57,806 nt of DNA from JANXVR01 sp034667405 (GTDB lineage Bacteria; Actinomycetota; UBA4738; HRBIN12), in assembly GCA_034667405.1 (NCBI GenBank), contig JAXDJX010000013.1:1-57806 (forward strand). Direction: 5' to 3'. Of this stretch, positions 15,966 through 23,985 are shown in pieces (positions within the stretch are counted from its first letter, which is position 1; every line of letters begins with the position of its first letter). The notes beneath the pieces are model-generated. The model was not told where the DNA came from. It ran no database searches and was given only the letters and a program-made list of their open reading frames with translations. Both the position numbers and the translations under genes were made by a program.

Positions 15966-15995
15966 GAAGAGCCGACCCCTGAGGGCCGGCTCTTC
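15966..15995. terminator. bidirectional terminator between convergent genes
   Basis: Nine-bp stem GAAGAGCCG (15966-15974) with CGGCTCTTC (15987-15995), continued after one mismatch by CCC/GGG and a 4-base loop, followed by TTGTCGTT. It separates the zinc-ribbon gene (+) from the secreted-protein gene (-). Confidence 0.75.
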
Positions 15996-16016
15996 TTGTC
16001 GTTCCGGTGGAATCGC

Positions 16017-16571
16017 TTAGGCGTTCGCGATGTCCCCCGTGTTGCCGGTGTCGGCGTTGACCCACTGGGTGAGGATCAACCCCTGACCACTCGCCGTGTA
16101 GACGAAGTGGAACTTCGGGACGTCGTAGGTGGCACCCGCGCCGAAGAACCCTTCGACCCAGCCCGCCGTGGTGCACTGGCCGTCGGTCTTCACACAGGAT
16201 CCGTTGGCATCGAACGTGCCATTCGTCACGATGATGGTGAACGACCCGTGGAACAAACCTGTGATGCCTTCCTTCACGGTCGCACCGTGGGTGCCCGTCT
16301 CGCACGCACCAGGACTCTGCCCGGCGAACGTCGAGAAGTGGCCCTTGGTGAACCGCTCAAGGACGGTGTAGGTGCCGTCACCGTTGGCGGGCAGGTTCGC
16401 GGTAAAGCGCCTCGCGTACAGGTCGAGAGCCCAGTCGTTGCCGCACGTCCCGGAGTCCGAGGTGCTGGACGTATACGGACCGTCGTGGAACTTCCCTACC
16501 GCCGCGTAGGACGGAGTCATGAACGCCATGGTCGCGGCGATCGCGATAAATCCGATTAACAACCTCTTCAT
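16017..16571 (-). CDS. secreted protein of unknown function
   Basis: A 184-residue protein with a clear signal peptide (MKRLLIGFIAIAATMAFMTP, cleavage near SYAA-VG). The mature part is Gly-, Thr- and aromatic-rich with five Cys residues (GTCGNDW, GACETG, SCVKTDGQC), suggesting a disulfide-stabilised beta fold. No family recognised. The ATG has GAAGAGGGA upstream. No sortase signal or membrane helix follows, so it is probably released. Confidence 0.7.
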   Translation of the reverse strand: MKRLLIGFIAIAATMAFMTPSYAAVGKFHDGPYTSSTSDSGTCGNDWALDLYARRFTANLPANGDGTYTVLERFTKGHFSTFAGQSPGACETGTHGATVKEGITGLFHGSFTIIVTNGTFDANGSCVKTDGQCTTAGWVEGFFGAGATYDVPKFHFVYTASGQGLILTQWVNADTGNTGDIANA

Positions 16572-16756
16572 ATGCTGATCCCTCTTCCGACTAGATGGCT
16601 TGGCTCATTGGCCCCGCTCCGCTACCTTCCTCCTTTTCCAGTTGCCTGCGAAGGGAACACCTTCCGTACTAGCACGGAACGCGACGAAAGGTCTAGGGCT
16701 TATGCCGAGACAGAGTGACAAATCCACGCGTTCGTTCGGGGCGATCTTGCCCGCGC

Positions 16757-17366
16757 CTACACGCCAGAGGCGTCCGGCTCGGGGTCCGGACTACCCTCGC
16801 TCGGAAGCATCGAGCGACTCGCGACGACCGCATCCGCGACATCGGTGAGCTTGCGGTTGGATCGCCGAGCGTGATCGCAGCATCGAGAACGCCGCCCGTT
16901 CGTCGACGTTGTGCCGCTCCATCAAGATGCCCTTCGCTCGCTCGGTGACCGATCGTCGGCCGAAGGCGCCTTCGAGAGCGTGGTACTCGGCGAATCGCCG
17001 AAGGACGATATCGATCGAACCCTGCATCTCATCCGGATCGTGACCGGCGATATAGGCGAAGATCCCGCGCTTGGCAGCTTCGTTGATGAACGCACGGTCT
17101 TGCACATCAAGGACGGCGATCACCGGGCATGCGGCCTCATGGACGATCTGGTCGATCAACTGCAACGCCTTCGTCGTTCCTTCGTGCACGATCACGACCG
17201 CAACATCGGGTCGTTCGACCGCGGTGAGGTGCGCGACGTCCGGTAGGGACGATTCCCTGGCGATCACATCGTGGCCCAACTCGGCAACCGTCTGCGTCAC
17301 CTGGTCCAGACGCACCCCTGGGCCATCACAGACCAGGACGCGCAGCGGAGTGTGCTCGCTATCCAT
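16757..17366 (-). pseudogene. ANTAR-domain response regulator, frameshifted in the RNA-binding domain
   Basis: The N-terminal half is a receiver-like domain (PLRVLVCDGPG..., VERPDVAVVIVHEGT, ACPVIAVLDVQD). The second half is an ANTAR domain (GRRSVTERAKGILMERHNV, DERAAFSMLR). After AFSMLR near 16877 the frame yields SRSAIQPQAHRC, unlike ANTAR, and stops at 16791. Moving one base from 16876 on gives DHARRSNRKLTDVADAVV, the expected end of an ANTAR helix bundle, and stops at 16757. ANTAR proteins bind paired RNA hexaloops to prevent termination. The receiver lacks an obvious Asp pocket, common in this group. Either a real mutation or a base error; ATG at 17366. Confidence 0.8.
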
Positions 17367-17369
17367 CAA

Positions 17370-17609
17370 GGCGCTGACATCCTATCCGGTAGGGAAGGTA
17401 TCTCCGCTGCTCAGGCTAGCCAGAAAGGAGTACGCTCCATAGGTCGAACCCGAGCGCTTCACGGTTCGTGCGATGCCTGACCCCGACCCACGGTCATCGA
17501 ACAGGACCGACGCGTCAGCGCCGATCCCCCACTGGGGGAGCCGCTATGGGGTTCGCACCGGAGATCTTCACCAACCGCATCAGCTCGCGTGACGGCCTGG
17601 CGGCCACCC
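17370..17609. other. spacer between ANTAR gene and conserved hypothetical, with a small hairpin and a doubtful 23-codon ORF
   Basis: A 240-base divergent spacer. It contains a 6-bp hairpin TCCCCC-act-GGGGGA (17525-17539), followed by an ATG at 17546 that has GGGGGAG at ribosome-binding distance and opens 23 codons (to 17617), overlapping the next start. This may be a leader peptide or chance. Nothing else is seen here. Confidence 0.3.
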
Positions 17610-17945
17610 ATGTCTGATTGGCTGAAGCAGGAAGCAACGAACGAAACCATCTTCCGAGAGATGAACGAATGGACGGAAGAAGAGAACGACGATCGCCTCG
17701 GCACGGATCGCTCCATGGATTCCTACCTGTGTGAATGCTCCGACCGGGCGTGCACCGAGCCGATCAGCCTGACCCGCGACGAGTACGAGGACGTGCGAGC
17801 CGTGCCCATCCGGTTCGTGATCGCGTTGAACCACGAGAACCCCGAGGTGGATCGGGTGCTGCTTGAGAACCCGCGATTCGCCACAGTGGAGAAGTTCTTC
17901 GGGGAGCCTGCGAAGATCGCCCGTGCCACCGATCCGCGCCGTTAA
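17610..17945 (+). CDS. conserved hypothetical protein with CxC-x4-C motif
   Basis: A 111-residue acidic protein of a type I associate with actinobacteria but cannot name. It opens with a helical stretch (NETIFREMNEWTEEENDD), then a small Cys-containing module (YLCECSDRACTEPISLTRDE) and ends ENPRFATVEKFFGEPAKIAR. Three Cys in CxCxxxxC could bind metal. ATG at 17610 is preferred over an earlier GTG because homologous proteins, as I recall them, begin with this helix. The next gene starts 22 bases downstream. Confidence 0.65.
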   Translation: MSDWLKQEATNETIFREMNEWTEEENDDRLGTDRSMDSYLCECSDRACTEPISLTRDEYEDVRAVPIRFVIALNHENPEVDRVLLENPRFATVEKFFGEPAKIARATDPRR

Positions 17946-17966
17946 CCGGCGTCGAAGGGAGTCTTC

Positions 17967-18422
17967 GTGACGAACAAGAGCGCTTCAATCCTCATGCCCA
18001 GCGAAGTGTCGAGCAGGGTCGGATTCTTCGATCGCTTCGCAGGATTGGCCGCGAACCTGGCAAGCCGAGCGCCGTTCTTCGCCTTCTGTTTGCTGCTGGT
18101 CATCATCTGGTTGGCTCAGGGCGTGGCGTTGATCGTCTCCAAGGGGAGCCTTCAAGGATTCCTGGATCCGCAGTACCAACTCGAGATCAACACGACCACC
18201 ACGATCGTCACGTTCTTGATGGTCGCCCTCCTGCAGAACAGTCAGACCCGCACCGATCATGCGACCCAGCACAAGCTCAACGCGATCGCGGACGGACTGG
18301 CCGATCTCATGGAACACATCGCGTCGACGGCCCCGGACTCGGCGTTGGAGAAGGACCTCTTGGAACTCCGATCGGCCATCGGTCTCGAGAGCCGCGAAAG
18401 CACCTCCCACAACGCGAAGTAG
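17967..18422 (+). CDS. low-affinity iron permease family membrane protein
   Basis: A 151-residue protein matching the low-affinity iron permease family seen in bacteria. FDRFAGLAANLASRAPFFAF leads into a first membrane helix (FAFCLLLVIIWLAQGVALIV). The highly conserved block INTTTTIVTFLMVALLQNSQ forms a second helix, followed by a charged cytoplasmic tail with HKLNAIADGLADLME. GTG start. Bacterial members are two-helix proteins whose transport role is little tested, so iron uptake is a family label only. It converges on the gene at 18454. Confidence 0.85.
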   Translation: MTNKSASILMPSEVSSRVGFFDRFAGLAANLASRAPFFAFCLLLVIIWLAQGVALIVSKGSLQGFLDPQYQLEINTTTTIVTFLMVALLQNSQTRTDHATQHKLNAIADGLADLMEHIASTAPDSALEKDLLELRSAIGLESRESTSHNAK

Positions 18423-18453
18423 GTCCGTGCCGGTCGCCCTCAGCGGCCCAGGG

Positions 18454-19728
18454 TTACCCGTGGCCGCTGAGCGGACGGCTGGGATTGTGGACCTCGGCGA
18501 ACATGGTGTCGTTGGTGTCCACCTCACCCACATCGCACGATGTCGTCGCGAAGTTGCAGATGAGGTAGCGGTACGTTCTGACGTTTCCGGAATCCATCGG
18601 GGCCCAGGCGTAGACCTTCGAATCGGATCCCGGCAGGAAGTGCGGCTCATGTGGCTGGATCGGGAACGCGGAGCGTTTGAACGCCATGACGTCCGATACA
18701 GACACGTGAACGCCAACGATATGCAGACGAACCAAACCGACGTCCGACTCCGCCACGGCGTACTCCCCTACCCAGTCTCCGCCGTAACCAAGGAACTGGA
18801 TGGAGTCGACGCCGTCGACACCCACCGAGAGGAGATCAGCGCTTCCCAGGTCCTTCCCCGAGGCGATATCGACGAGCCGAACCGTCGGAGGGTACGCGCC
18901 CCCATCGAACACCAGCGCCATGGTCCCGTCCGGGCTCACGGTGATGAGGGTGGAGTTCGTGCCTAGGGATCGCTCCTGTCCCGGGCCATCGAAGGCCAGG
19001 AGTTCATGCCCCCCCTCCAGCTCCCGGTAGGCCAGGAGCGTCTTCCCGGCCCATGCGGCAACGATGTATCTGTCCGACTGCGCCGACCACGTCGTTTCGG
19101 CTCCGCCCGGAGCCCGAACAACGATGTCGCCCTGATACGGCGAGACACCCGTATACGTTTTCGTTCGACCGCGGAAATAGGCGATAATCCCGTCGCGGCG
19201 CCATGCCAGAGAGAAGGCGCCTTCCTCGAACAAGGTGTCGCTGCTTGTGGTCGTGTCTATGACCCGGATGCTCGGGGTCCCAGCGATGCTGTTCGCCGAC
19301 CCCGTCGCCGCTACCGCGGTCCATGCGTTGTAGGCAACCTTTGTCCCATCCGGCGAATCGACCCCGACGGGCGAGACCCAACCCATCAGGCCGCCGGAGA
19401 GCTCGCCGACCAGCGGCTGGGCCTGACCACCGGCTTGGTACAGGTGACCGTTCCGAAGATTCTCGAACGGAACGTGAACGCTGGTATCGGTTGGGCGCGG
19501 GGTGGGCGCTACAGTCGCCGGACTCGGCCCCCGCGAAAAGGCATCCCTGAGGATCACGAACGATGCGATCGCGATCGAGAACGCGACAACGACCGCGATC
19601 GAGACCCGGACCCAGGACCGGGCCGCAGACTGAGGTCGGGTCTCCACCGCTTCCCACCGAAGGCTTGGTTCGCCCAAGGACCCGGCCGACCGGCGCAGCG
19701 AGTCGCGAAGCTGCCGCTCAATCCCCAT
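18454..19728 (-). CDS. single-pass membrane protein with beta-propeller-like outer domain; probable anti-sigma or sensor partner of the adjacent ECF sigma
   Basis: A 424-residue protein starting inside the last codons of the sigma-factor gene (11-base overlap), so it is translationally coupled to it. A cytoplasmic N-terminus of about 37 residues (MGIERQLRDSLRRSAG...) is followed by one helix (VSIAVVVAFSIAIASFVIL), a Pro/Thr linker, then repeating strands of the WD40-like or TolB-like type (SPDGTKVAYNAW, AWRRDGIIAYFRG, SPDGTMALVFDGG). This is the usual layout of sigma/anti-sigma pairs, but the cytoplasmic part has no zinc motif, so anti-sigma activity is inferred from position. Confidence 0.7.
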   Translation of the reverse strand: MGIERQLRDSLRRSAGSLGEPSLRWEAVETRPQSAARSWVRVSIAVVVAFSIAIASFVILRDAFSRGPSPATVAPTPRPTDTSVHVPFENLRNGHLYQAGGQAQPLVGELSGGLMGWVSPVGVDSPDGTKVAYNAWTAVAATGSANSIAGTPSIRVIDTTTSSDTLFEEGAFSLAWRRDGIIAYFRGRTKTYTGVSPYQGDIVVRAPGGAETTWSAQSDRYIVAAWAGKTLLAYRELEGGHELLAFDGPGQERSLGTNSTLITVSPDGTMALVFDGGAYPPTVRLVDIASGKDLGSADLLSVGVDGVDSIQFLGYGGDWVGEYAVAESDVGLVRLHIVGVHVSVSDVMAFKRSAFPIQPHEPHFLPGSDSKVYAWAPMDSGNVRTYRYLICNFATTSCDVGEVDTNDTMFAEVHNPSRPLSGHG

Positions 19729-20260
19729 CGCCGAACTCCCCCCTGAGCTTCGCCAGGCCCCGGCTCGTCTGACTCTTCACCGTGCCGACCGAACACCCGA
19801 GAACCTCGGCCGTCTGGCGCTCCGGGAGATCCTCGTAGAAGCGGAGGACCAAACAGGCGCGCTGTCGAGGCGGAAGTCGCAGGAGCGCCTGCCACATCTC
19901 GTCGCGCTCTTCCAGCGACGGGTCCATCACCATCTCATGAGCTCTCTTGCTCGCGTGCCGGCGCATCACCGCGAGCCTTCGGGTCCGGCTCCTCCACACG
20001 TTCAGGCACACGGTTCGCAGATATGGCAACTGCTCTTCCTCCGGTATCCCTCCGAGCTTCGGACCTGCTCGCAAGAAAGCGTCCTGGACGATGTCTTCGG
20101 CGTCTACACGGTCACCACTGAGGAGTCCTGCCAGGCGGAAGAGCGCGACTCGGTGCCGCTCGAAAGCAAGACGAAACACATCGTTTCCCTCCGCTTCTAT
20201 GGCGCCCTCGCTTCTGTCTCCGTCACACCTACAACGCCCAGCGTTCACGAGAGGTTGCAT
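19718..20260 (-). CDS. ECF sigma factor, SigE-family
   Basis: An RNA polymerase sigma factor of 180 residues. Region 2 is FRLAGLLSGDRVDAEDIVQD with AFLRA. Region 4 has LPPRQRACLVLRFYEDLPE and TAEVLGCSVGTVKSQTSRGL, the helix-turn-helix that reads the -35. The short linker between them lacks other domains. ATG at 20260 gives about 28 residues before region 2; a GTG near the domain start would also work. The overlapping downstream gene is its likely membrane regulator. Confidence 0.9.
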   Translation of the reverse strand: MQPLVNAGRCRCDGDRSEGAIEAEGNDVFRLAFERHRVALFRLAGLLSGDRVDAEDIVQDAFLRAGPKLGGIPEEEQLPYLRTVCLNVWRSRTRRLAVMRRHASKRAHEMVMDPSLEERDEMWQALLRLPPRQRACLVLRFYEDLPERQTAEVLGCSVGTVKSQTSRGLAKLRGEFGDGD

Positions 20261-20400
20261 CCGTACCCATTGATCTCGAACCAGGTTCGCCGAACAGCCA
20301 TATTTGGGTCGGCATCAGAACATGCGCTAAGCCCAGCGTCGACCCGCCGCACTATCCGGTGCGCGTTAGGCTGCCGGTCCGACCATAGGAGACGGAAACC

Positions 20401-21371
20401 CTGACGAACGCGCCTGGCGACGACCGGCCCGATGGCACCGTCGACTTCCGAGCCAGCACGGCCGGTAGGAGGCAGAGTTGGTTCGGACTCAAGCGGTATG
20501 TGAAGCGGTTCATGAGTCTCGCCATCCCGAACGCCGCCCTTCGTGTGGCCGCGCGGTTCGTCCCATCGCTCGGCCAAGGCCGACTCCCGGCGCCGAGCTC
20601 GGTACGTGAGGTCACGGCACGCGTTGACGGTGTGTCGTTCGTGATGCTCGACCCCACTCGCTGCGAGGTCGCGAAGGAGTTGTATTGGGGCCACGGCACG
20701 ATGCCGCGGGCGCACGATGCGTTCGCGCTGGAGGTCGTGACCCGGCTCTCCCGCAAGGCGGACGTCCTGCTCGACGTGGGTGCATACACGGGAGTCTTCG
20801 CGCTGGCGGGGCAGCGGCTAACCCAGATCTTCAGGTTCACGCGTTCGAGATCATCCCGCATGTCGCCGAAGCGTTGAAGGCCAACCTCCAACGCAACGGC
20901 GTAGCCGATCGCGTCCAGGTCCACCTGGAGGGTCTGGGCGCAGAGGGACAGACGATGCGGGTCCCGACAGGAGAGGGCGGCTCCGCGCTCCCGTCCTTCT
21001 ATTCGAGTCGGATGCACTTCGACGAAGGCGTGGACATCACGTTCGGCTCGCTCGACTCCTTCGTCGAGTCCCTCGGGAACGCCGGCTCGGTCGTGATGAA
21101 GATCGACGTCGAAGGCACCGAGGACGAACTGTTCCGCCACGGTGGACGGTTCCTTGAGCGGTTCCATCCGGACATGCTCTGCGAGGTCCTCGCTGGGGTG
21201 GCCGATCCCGAGGTCCTTGAGGAACTCCTAGCTCCCCATGGGTACCGCTTCTACGCCGTCCGCGAACATGCCGCGGTCGCCCGAAACCACATCCGACCGG
21301 ACCCCGCGTTCCGGGACTGGCTCTTCAGCACCCGTGAGCCCGACGACCTACAGTCCGCCATCGGCGCTTAG
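20401..21371 (+). pseudogene. FkbM family methyltransferase, frameshifted
   Basis: An SAM-dependent methyltransferase split between two frames. The first covers SVREVTARVDGVSFVML, then KADVLLDVGAYTGVFALAG (SAM motif I), and drifts after the G run at 20808-20811. The second frame resumes at once with NPDLQVHAFEIIPHVAEALK, VHLEGLGAEGQT and SVVMKIDVEGTEDELFRHG (the FkbM IDVEG motif), ending at 21371. One G inserted in the run restores a single frame. The start is also uncertain: GTG at 20500 lacks a ribosome site, whereas the same frame is open back to CTG at 20401, which has AGGAG seven bases upstream. A possible role is O-methylation of a glycan or metabolite. The GNAT gene follows by 8 bases. 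Confidence 0.78.
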
Positions 21372-21379
21372 GACCAGAG

Positions 21380-22000
21380 ATGCAGGCTTCGACAACAGTG
21401 GTTCGGGCGGTACCCGAGCGGTTGCCGGTGCTCGCCGACGTGCTGGGGCGGGCGTTCGCGAACGACCCGATGATCCAGTGGCCGCTGGGTGGCGAGGGAA
21501 GCATCGAGACCATCTCCACCATGTTCCGGCTGCTGTATGAGCACCCGATCGACCTGGGGATGCTCTGGGAGGGTGGCGACGGCAGCGGGGTTGCCGTGTG
21601 GATCGCGCCCGGAGAGGCGACACTCCTTGCGGCCTCCGATCACGTCGCACGCGAGCGATACGGGGCACTGATGCCCGACGGAGGTGTCCGATATCAAGAG
21701 ATGTGGGACTGGCTGGAGTCCGCCGTCGACGAGGACATCTGGTACCTGGATTGCATCGGCGTTGACCCCGACCGTCAGCGCACCGGCGTGGGGGGCGCGC
21801 TGATCCGCCACGGCCTCGGACTGGCTGCGGCTGACGGTGCGGCGGCGTTCCTGGAGACGGCGATCGCCACGAACATCCCCTACTACGAACGATTCGGGTT
21901 CCATGTTGTCGACGAGGGCGACGCGCCGGGCGGGGGTCCACACATCTGGTTCATGCGGTGCGAGGACCCGGCTGCTGCTCCTCGCGCTCGCGAACCATGA
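21380..22000 (+). CDS. GNAT family N-acetyltransferase
   Basis: A 206-residue acetyl-CoA-dependent transferase. The acetyl-CoA motif is in WYLDCIGVDPDRQRTGVGGA and LIRHGL; the C-terminal AFLETAIATNIPYYERFGFH is typical. The upstream part ADVLGRAFANDPMIQWPLGG is common among actinobacterial GNATs of unknown substrate. It starts 8 bases after the FkbM stop. Its 3' end overlaps the convergent GNAT gene by 50 bases, which is long for two convergent genes. Confidence 0.88.
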   Translation: MQASTTVVRAVPERLPVLADVLGRAFANDPMIQWPLGGEGSIETISTMFRLLYEHPIDLGMLWEGGDGSGVAVWIAPGEATLLAASDHVARERYGALMPDGGVRYQEMWDWLESAVDEDIWYLDCIGVDPDRQRTGVGGALIRHGLGLAAADGAAAFLETAIATNIPYYERFGFHVVDEGDAPGGGPHIWFMRCEDPAAAPRAREP

Positions 22001-22565
22001 GCCAGGACTGGATCCGTTCGCCGTCGCGCACGTCGAGGTCAAGCGCGAGCCTCACCTTGTGGAAGCCCGCCTTCTCATAGGCTCGCTGGGCCCGTGAGTT
22101 TGTGATCTCTGTCAGGAGCGCGACGCTCGTCGCCCCACGCTGATCGAACAGATACCGGCACAAGAGGTCCACCGCACGGGAACCGTGGCCCTGATCGAGC
22201 TCGTCCGATTCGCCGATGAACACGTCCAGCCCCCAGCTCTCGCTCTCCGTGGGGATCGACATCGCGCGCGCCTCGTCGGCGTAGGCCGACCAGGGATAGA
22301 ACTGGATGTACCCGATGGGCGTGTCGTTGAGTTCGATGAACGCGGCGACCGTCGCATCGTTGGGATCGGTTCTGGGTCCGTAGTGCTGCTGGATCCCTTC
22401 GAAGGAGCGCTCGTCTTCGTCATCGTCCATATCCCACACGGCGCGGACGTGCGGTTCCAGGCGCCATGCGAGCAACTGGCGGTACTCGTCATCGCTGTCC
22501 CGCATCCGTCTGATGGACAGGGCACCGACGCGCGTCAGCTCTTCGGGACCGGCGGGGTCACGCAC
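21951..22565 (-). CDS. GNAT family N-acetyltransferase, AAC(6')-like
   Basis: A 204-residue GNAT resembling the aminoglycoside 6'-acetyltransferase-like group: LSIRRMRDSDDEYRQLLAWR at the start, TPIGYIQFYPWSAYADE, GLDVFIGESDELDQGHGSRA (acetyl-CoA site) and NSRAQRAYEKAGFHKVR. Sequence reading does not show whether it acts on antibiotics; many members acetylate other amines. GTG start. It lies 9 bases downstream of the secreted-protein gene at 22575 in the same direction. Confidence 0.85.
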   Translation of the reverse strand: MRDPAGPEELTRVGALSIRRMRDSDDEYRQLLAWRLEPHVRAVWDMDDDEDERSFEGIQQHYGPRTDPNDATVAAFIELNDTPIGYIQFYPWSAYADEARAMSIPTESESWGLDVFIGESDELDQGHGSRAVDLLCRYLFDQRGATSVALLTEITNSRAQRAYEKAGFHKVRLALDLDVRDGERIQSWLMVREREEQQPGPRTA

Positions 22566-22574
22566 GAACCGAGC

Positions 22575-23174
22575 TTAGACGGTGACCATCTTCGCGAGCA
22601 CCTTGTCCTTGAGCGAGGGATCGCCGCTCGAGGTGATCAGGATCGGGCAGGTGTACCTGACGCCCGGGATCGTCGTCTTGGCCAGGATGTTCAGCGTGAG
22701 GATCACGTCGTGACTCTCAGAGGATGGCGGGAACGTGAACGTTGCGGTCCCCTGTTTGAAGGCTTTGGTGATGTGGGGAGCCGGCTTCGCCTCCTTGAGT
22801 GCGCCGATGGAGACCGCGCTGATGACGAACGCTCCATTGCCGGAGCAGCCCCGCACCGTGAACGTGTCATCCAAGGTTCCATCGTTCTCCAAGAGGATCC
22901 AGAACCGGATGTTGTTCCCCTCCTCCATGCCCGCCGCGGCCGCCTGGTGGACGCCCGTCGTGTTGAAGACGTCCTCTCCCTTATATGGATGGGGTGGCGC
23001 GTGCTTGCAGGTGTCGCCTGCGCCGCACAGCTTGATCCACGCGTCCGGCCGGTAGGAGTCCGCCCGGCCCGGATCCGCGTGGGCGAAGCCGGGGAACGCT
23101 GCGAGCGACGCCAGCAGCACGATGGCCAGACCGAACGAGGTCGCGCGGCGGCGTTCGGTTGTGACACGGGTCAT
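22575..23174 (-). CDS. exported protein carrying a domain shared with the beta-helix protein at 33.3 kb
   Basis: A 199-residue protein with a signal peptide (about residues 1-33, FGLAIVLLASLAAFPGFAHA). The mature part starts RPDAWIKLCGAGDTC and contains YKGEDVFNTTG, FWILLENDGTLDDTFTVRG and a C-terminal ITSSGDPSLKDKVLAKM. These blocks recur in the same order at the C-terminus of the protein at 33327-35213. It looks like an immunoglobulin-like beta-sandwich of the type fused to many actinobacterial surface proteins, here on its own with four Cys residues. Its ATG overlaps the stop of the broken lipoprotein gene upstream (ATGA). Confidence 0.75.
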   Translation of the reverse strand: MTRVTTERRRATSFGLAIVLLASLAAFPGFAHADPGRADSYRPDAWIKLCGAGDTCKHAPPHPYKGEDVFNTTGVHQAAAAGMEEGNNIRFWILLENDGTLDDTFTVRGCSGNGAFVISAVSIGALKEAKPAPHITKAFKQGTATFTFPPSSESHDVILTLNILAKTTIPGVRYTCPILITSSGDPSLKDKVLAKMVTV

Positions 23175-23463
23175 TGGCCAGGTATCGGCAAACGGGCACC
23201 GAAGCTGAACCTTGGCGCTACTTGATGCACGGCCCAGCGCTCCGGCGTCGATCCATCACCGAACGTCACACCATGGATCTCGATCGGTGTGGTGTTTCGC
23301 CGGAAGGCCGAACGTCCACGTGAGGTCCACTGGCGGAACCCGGAGCCGAAGACACGGGATCGAGTTCCGGCTCGTCGTGACCGCTACACCCGGGCGCGTA
23401 GGAGGCCGAGGCGACCAGGGCGGTTACGAACAACGCTGCACAACGTGAACGGATACGGGTCAC
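23171..23463 (-). pseudogene. small lipoprotein-like gene with probable one-base deletion
   Basis: Read from GTG at 23463, the frame begins with a signal peptide and Cys (ALFVTALVASASYAPGCSG), then GHDEPELDPVSS..., and runs to a stop inside an unconvincing Arg/Ser stretch. From about 23297 the next frame reads NTTPIEIHGVTFGDGSTPER and WAVHQVAPRFSFGARLPIPGQ, stopping at 23171 in an ATGA overlap with the next gene, a sign of a real 3' end. Restoring one A in the AAA run (23295-23297) joins the halves into about 97 residues. No family is recognised and the lipobox (APGC) is imperfect. The rest of the spacer to 23587 shows nothing further. Confidence 0.5.
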
Positions 23464-23586
23464 GGGGTCGGGTCCTGCTCGGCCGCCGGTCTACGGCGGC
23501 GGATCTTCAACGACCGTTCGCACCTGACAGGCCTCCCCGGCCTCACGCCAGCGGTACAAGGTCGTTGCCGGGAGTATCGTGGGCGC

Positions 23587-23940
23587 GTGATCAAGGTTCG
23601 TATGCATGAGGTGGTGATCGACTGCGCGGATCCGCGCTCGTTGGCGAACTTCTGGGTGGGATTCACGGGCTATGTCGTGCGGCACACCTCGGACGACTTC
23701 GTATCGATCGGGGCGCAGGACGGCAGCGTCATCATCGCCTTCCAACAGGTTCCGGAGCCCAAGACCGTGAAGAATCGGGTACACCTGGACTTCGCGGCGA
23801 AGGATTACGAGGGGACGGCTCGCGAGATCGAGGCCCTAGGTGCCACGAGAAGGTGGGTCGGCGAGGATCCCGACGATGCGTTCGTGGTGCTCGCCGACCC
23901 CGAGGGCAACGAGTTCTGCATCATCCGCGACGACTACTGA
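23587..23940 (+). CDS. VOC superfamily (glyoxalase-like) protein
   Basis: A 117-residue single vicinal-oxygen-chelate module: MHEVVIDCADPRSLANFWVG, IAFQQVPEPKTVKNRVHLDF and a closing FVVLADPEGNEFCIIRDD. The substrate class is unknown; actinobacterial proteins of this size are mostly uncharacterised. GTG start. It precedes the RraA-family gene by 45 bases. Confidence 0.87.
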   Translation: MIKVRMHEVVIDCADPRSLANFWVGFTGYVVRHTSDDFVSIGAQDGSVIIAFQQVPEPKTVKNRVHLDFAAKDYEGTAREIEALGATRRWVGEDPDDAFVVLADPEGNEFCIIRDDY

Positions 23941-23985
23941 TCGCAGATCGAGGACACGAGCCCGCTGGTAGCGTTTGCCACGACC

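Noticed and set aside
16572..16756. Possible cyclic-di-GMP riboswitch before the secreted-protein gene (AAGGTAGCGG-like end on the leftward strand)
   Set aside because: The conserved GACGCAAAGCC-type core is absent and only one short segment fits.
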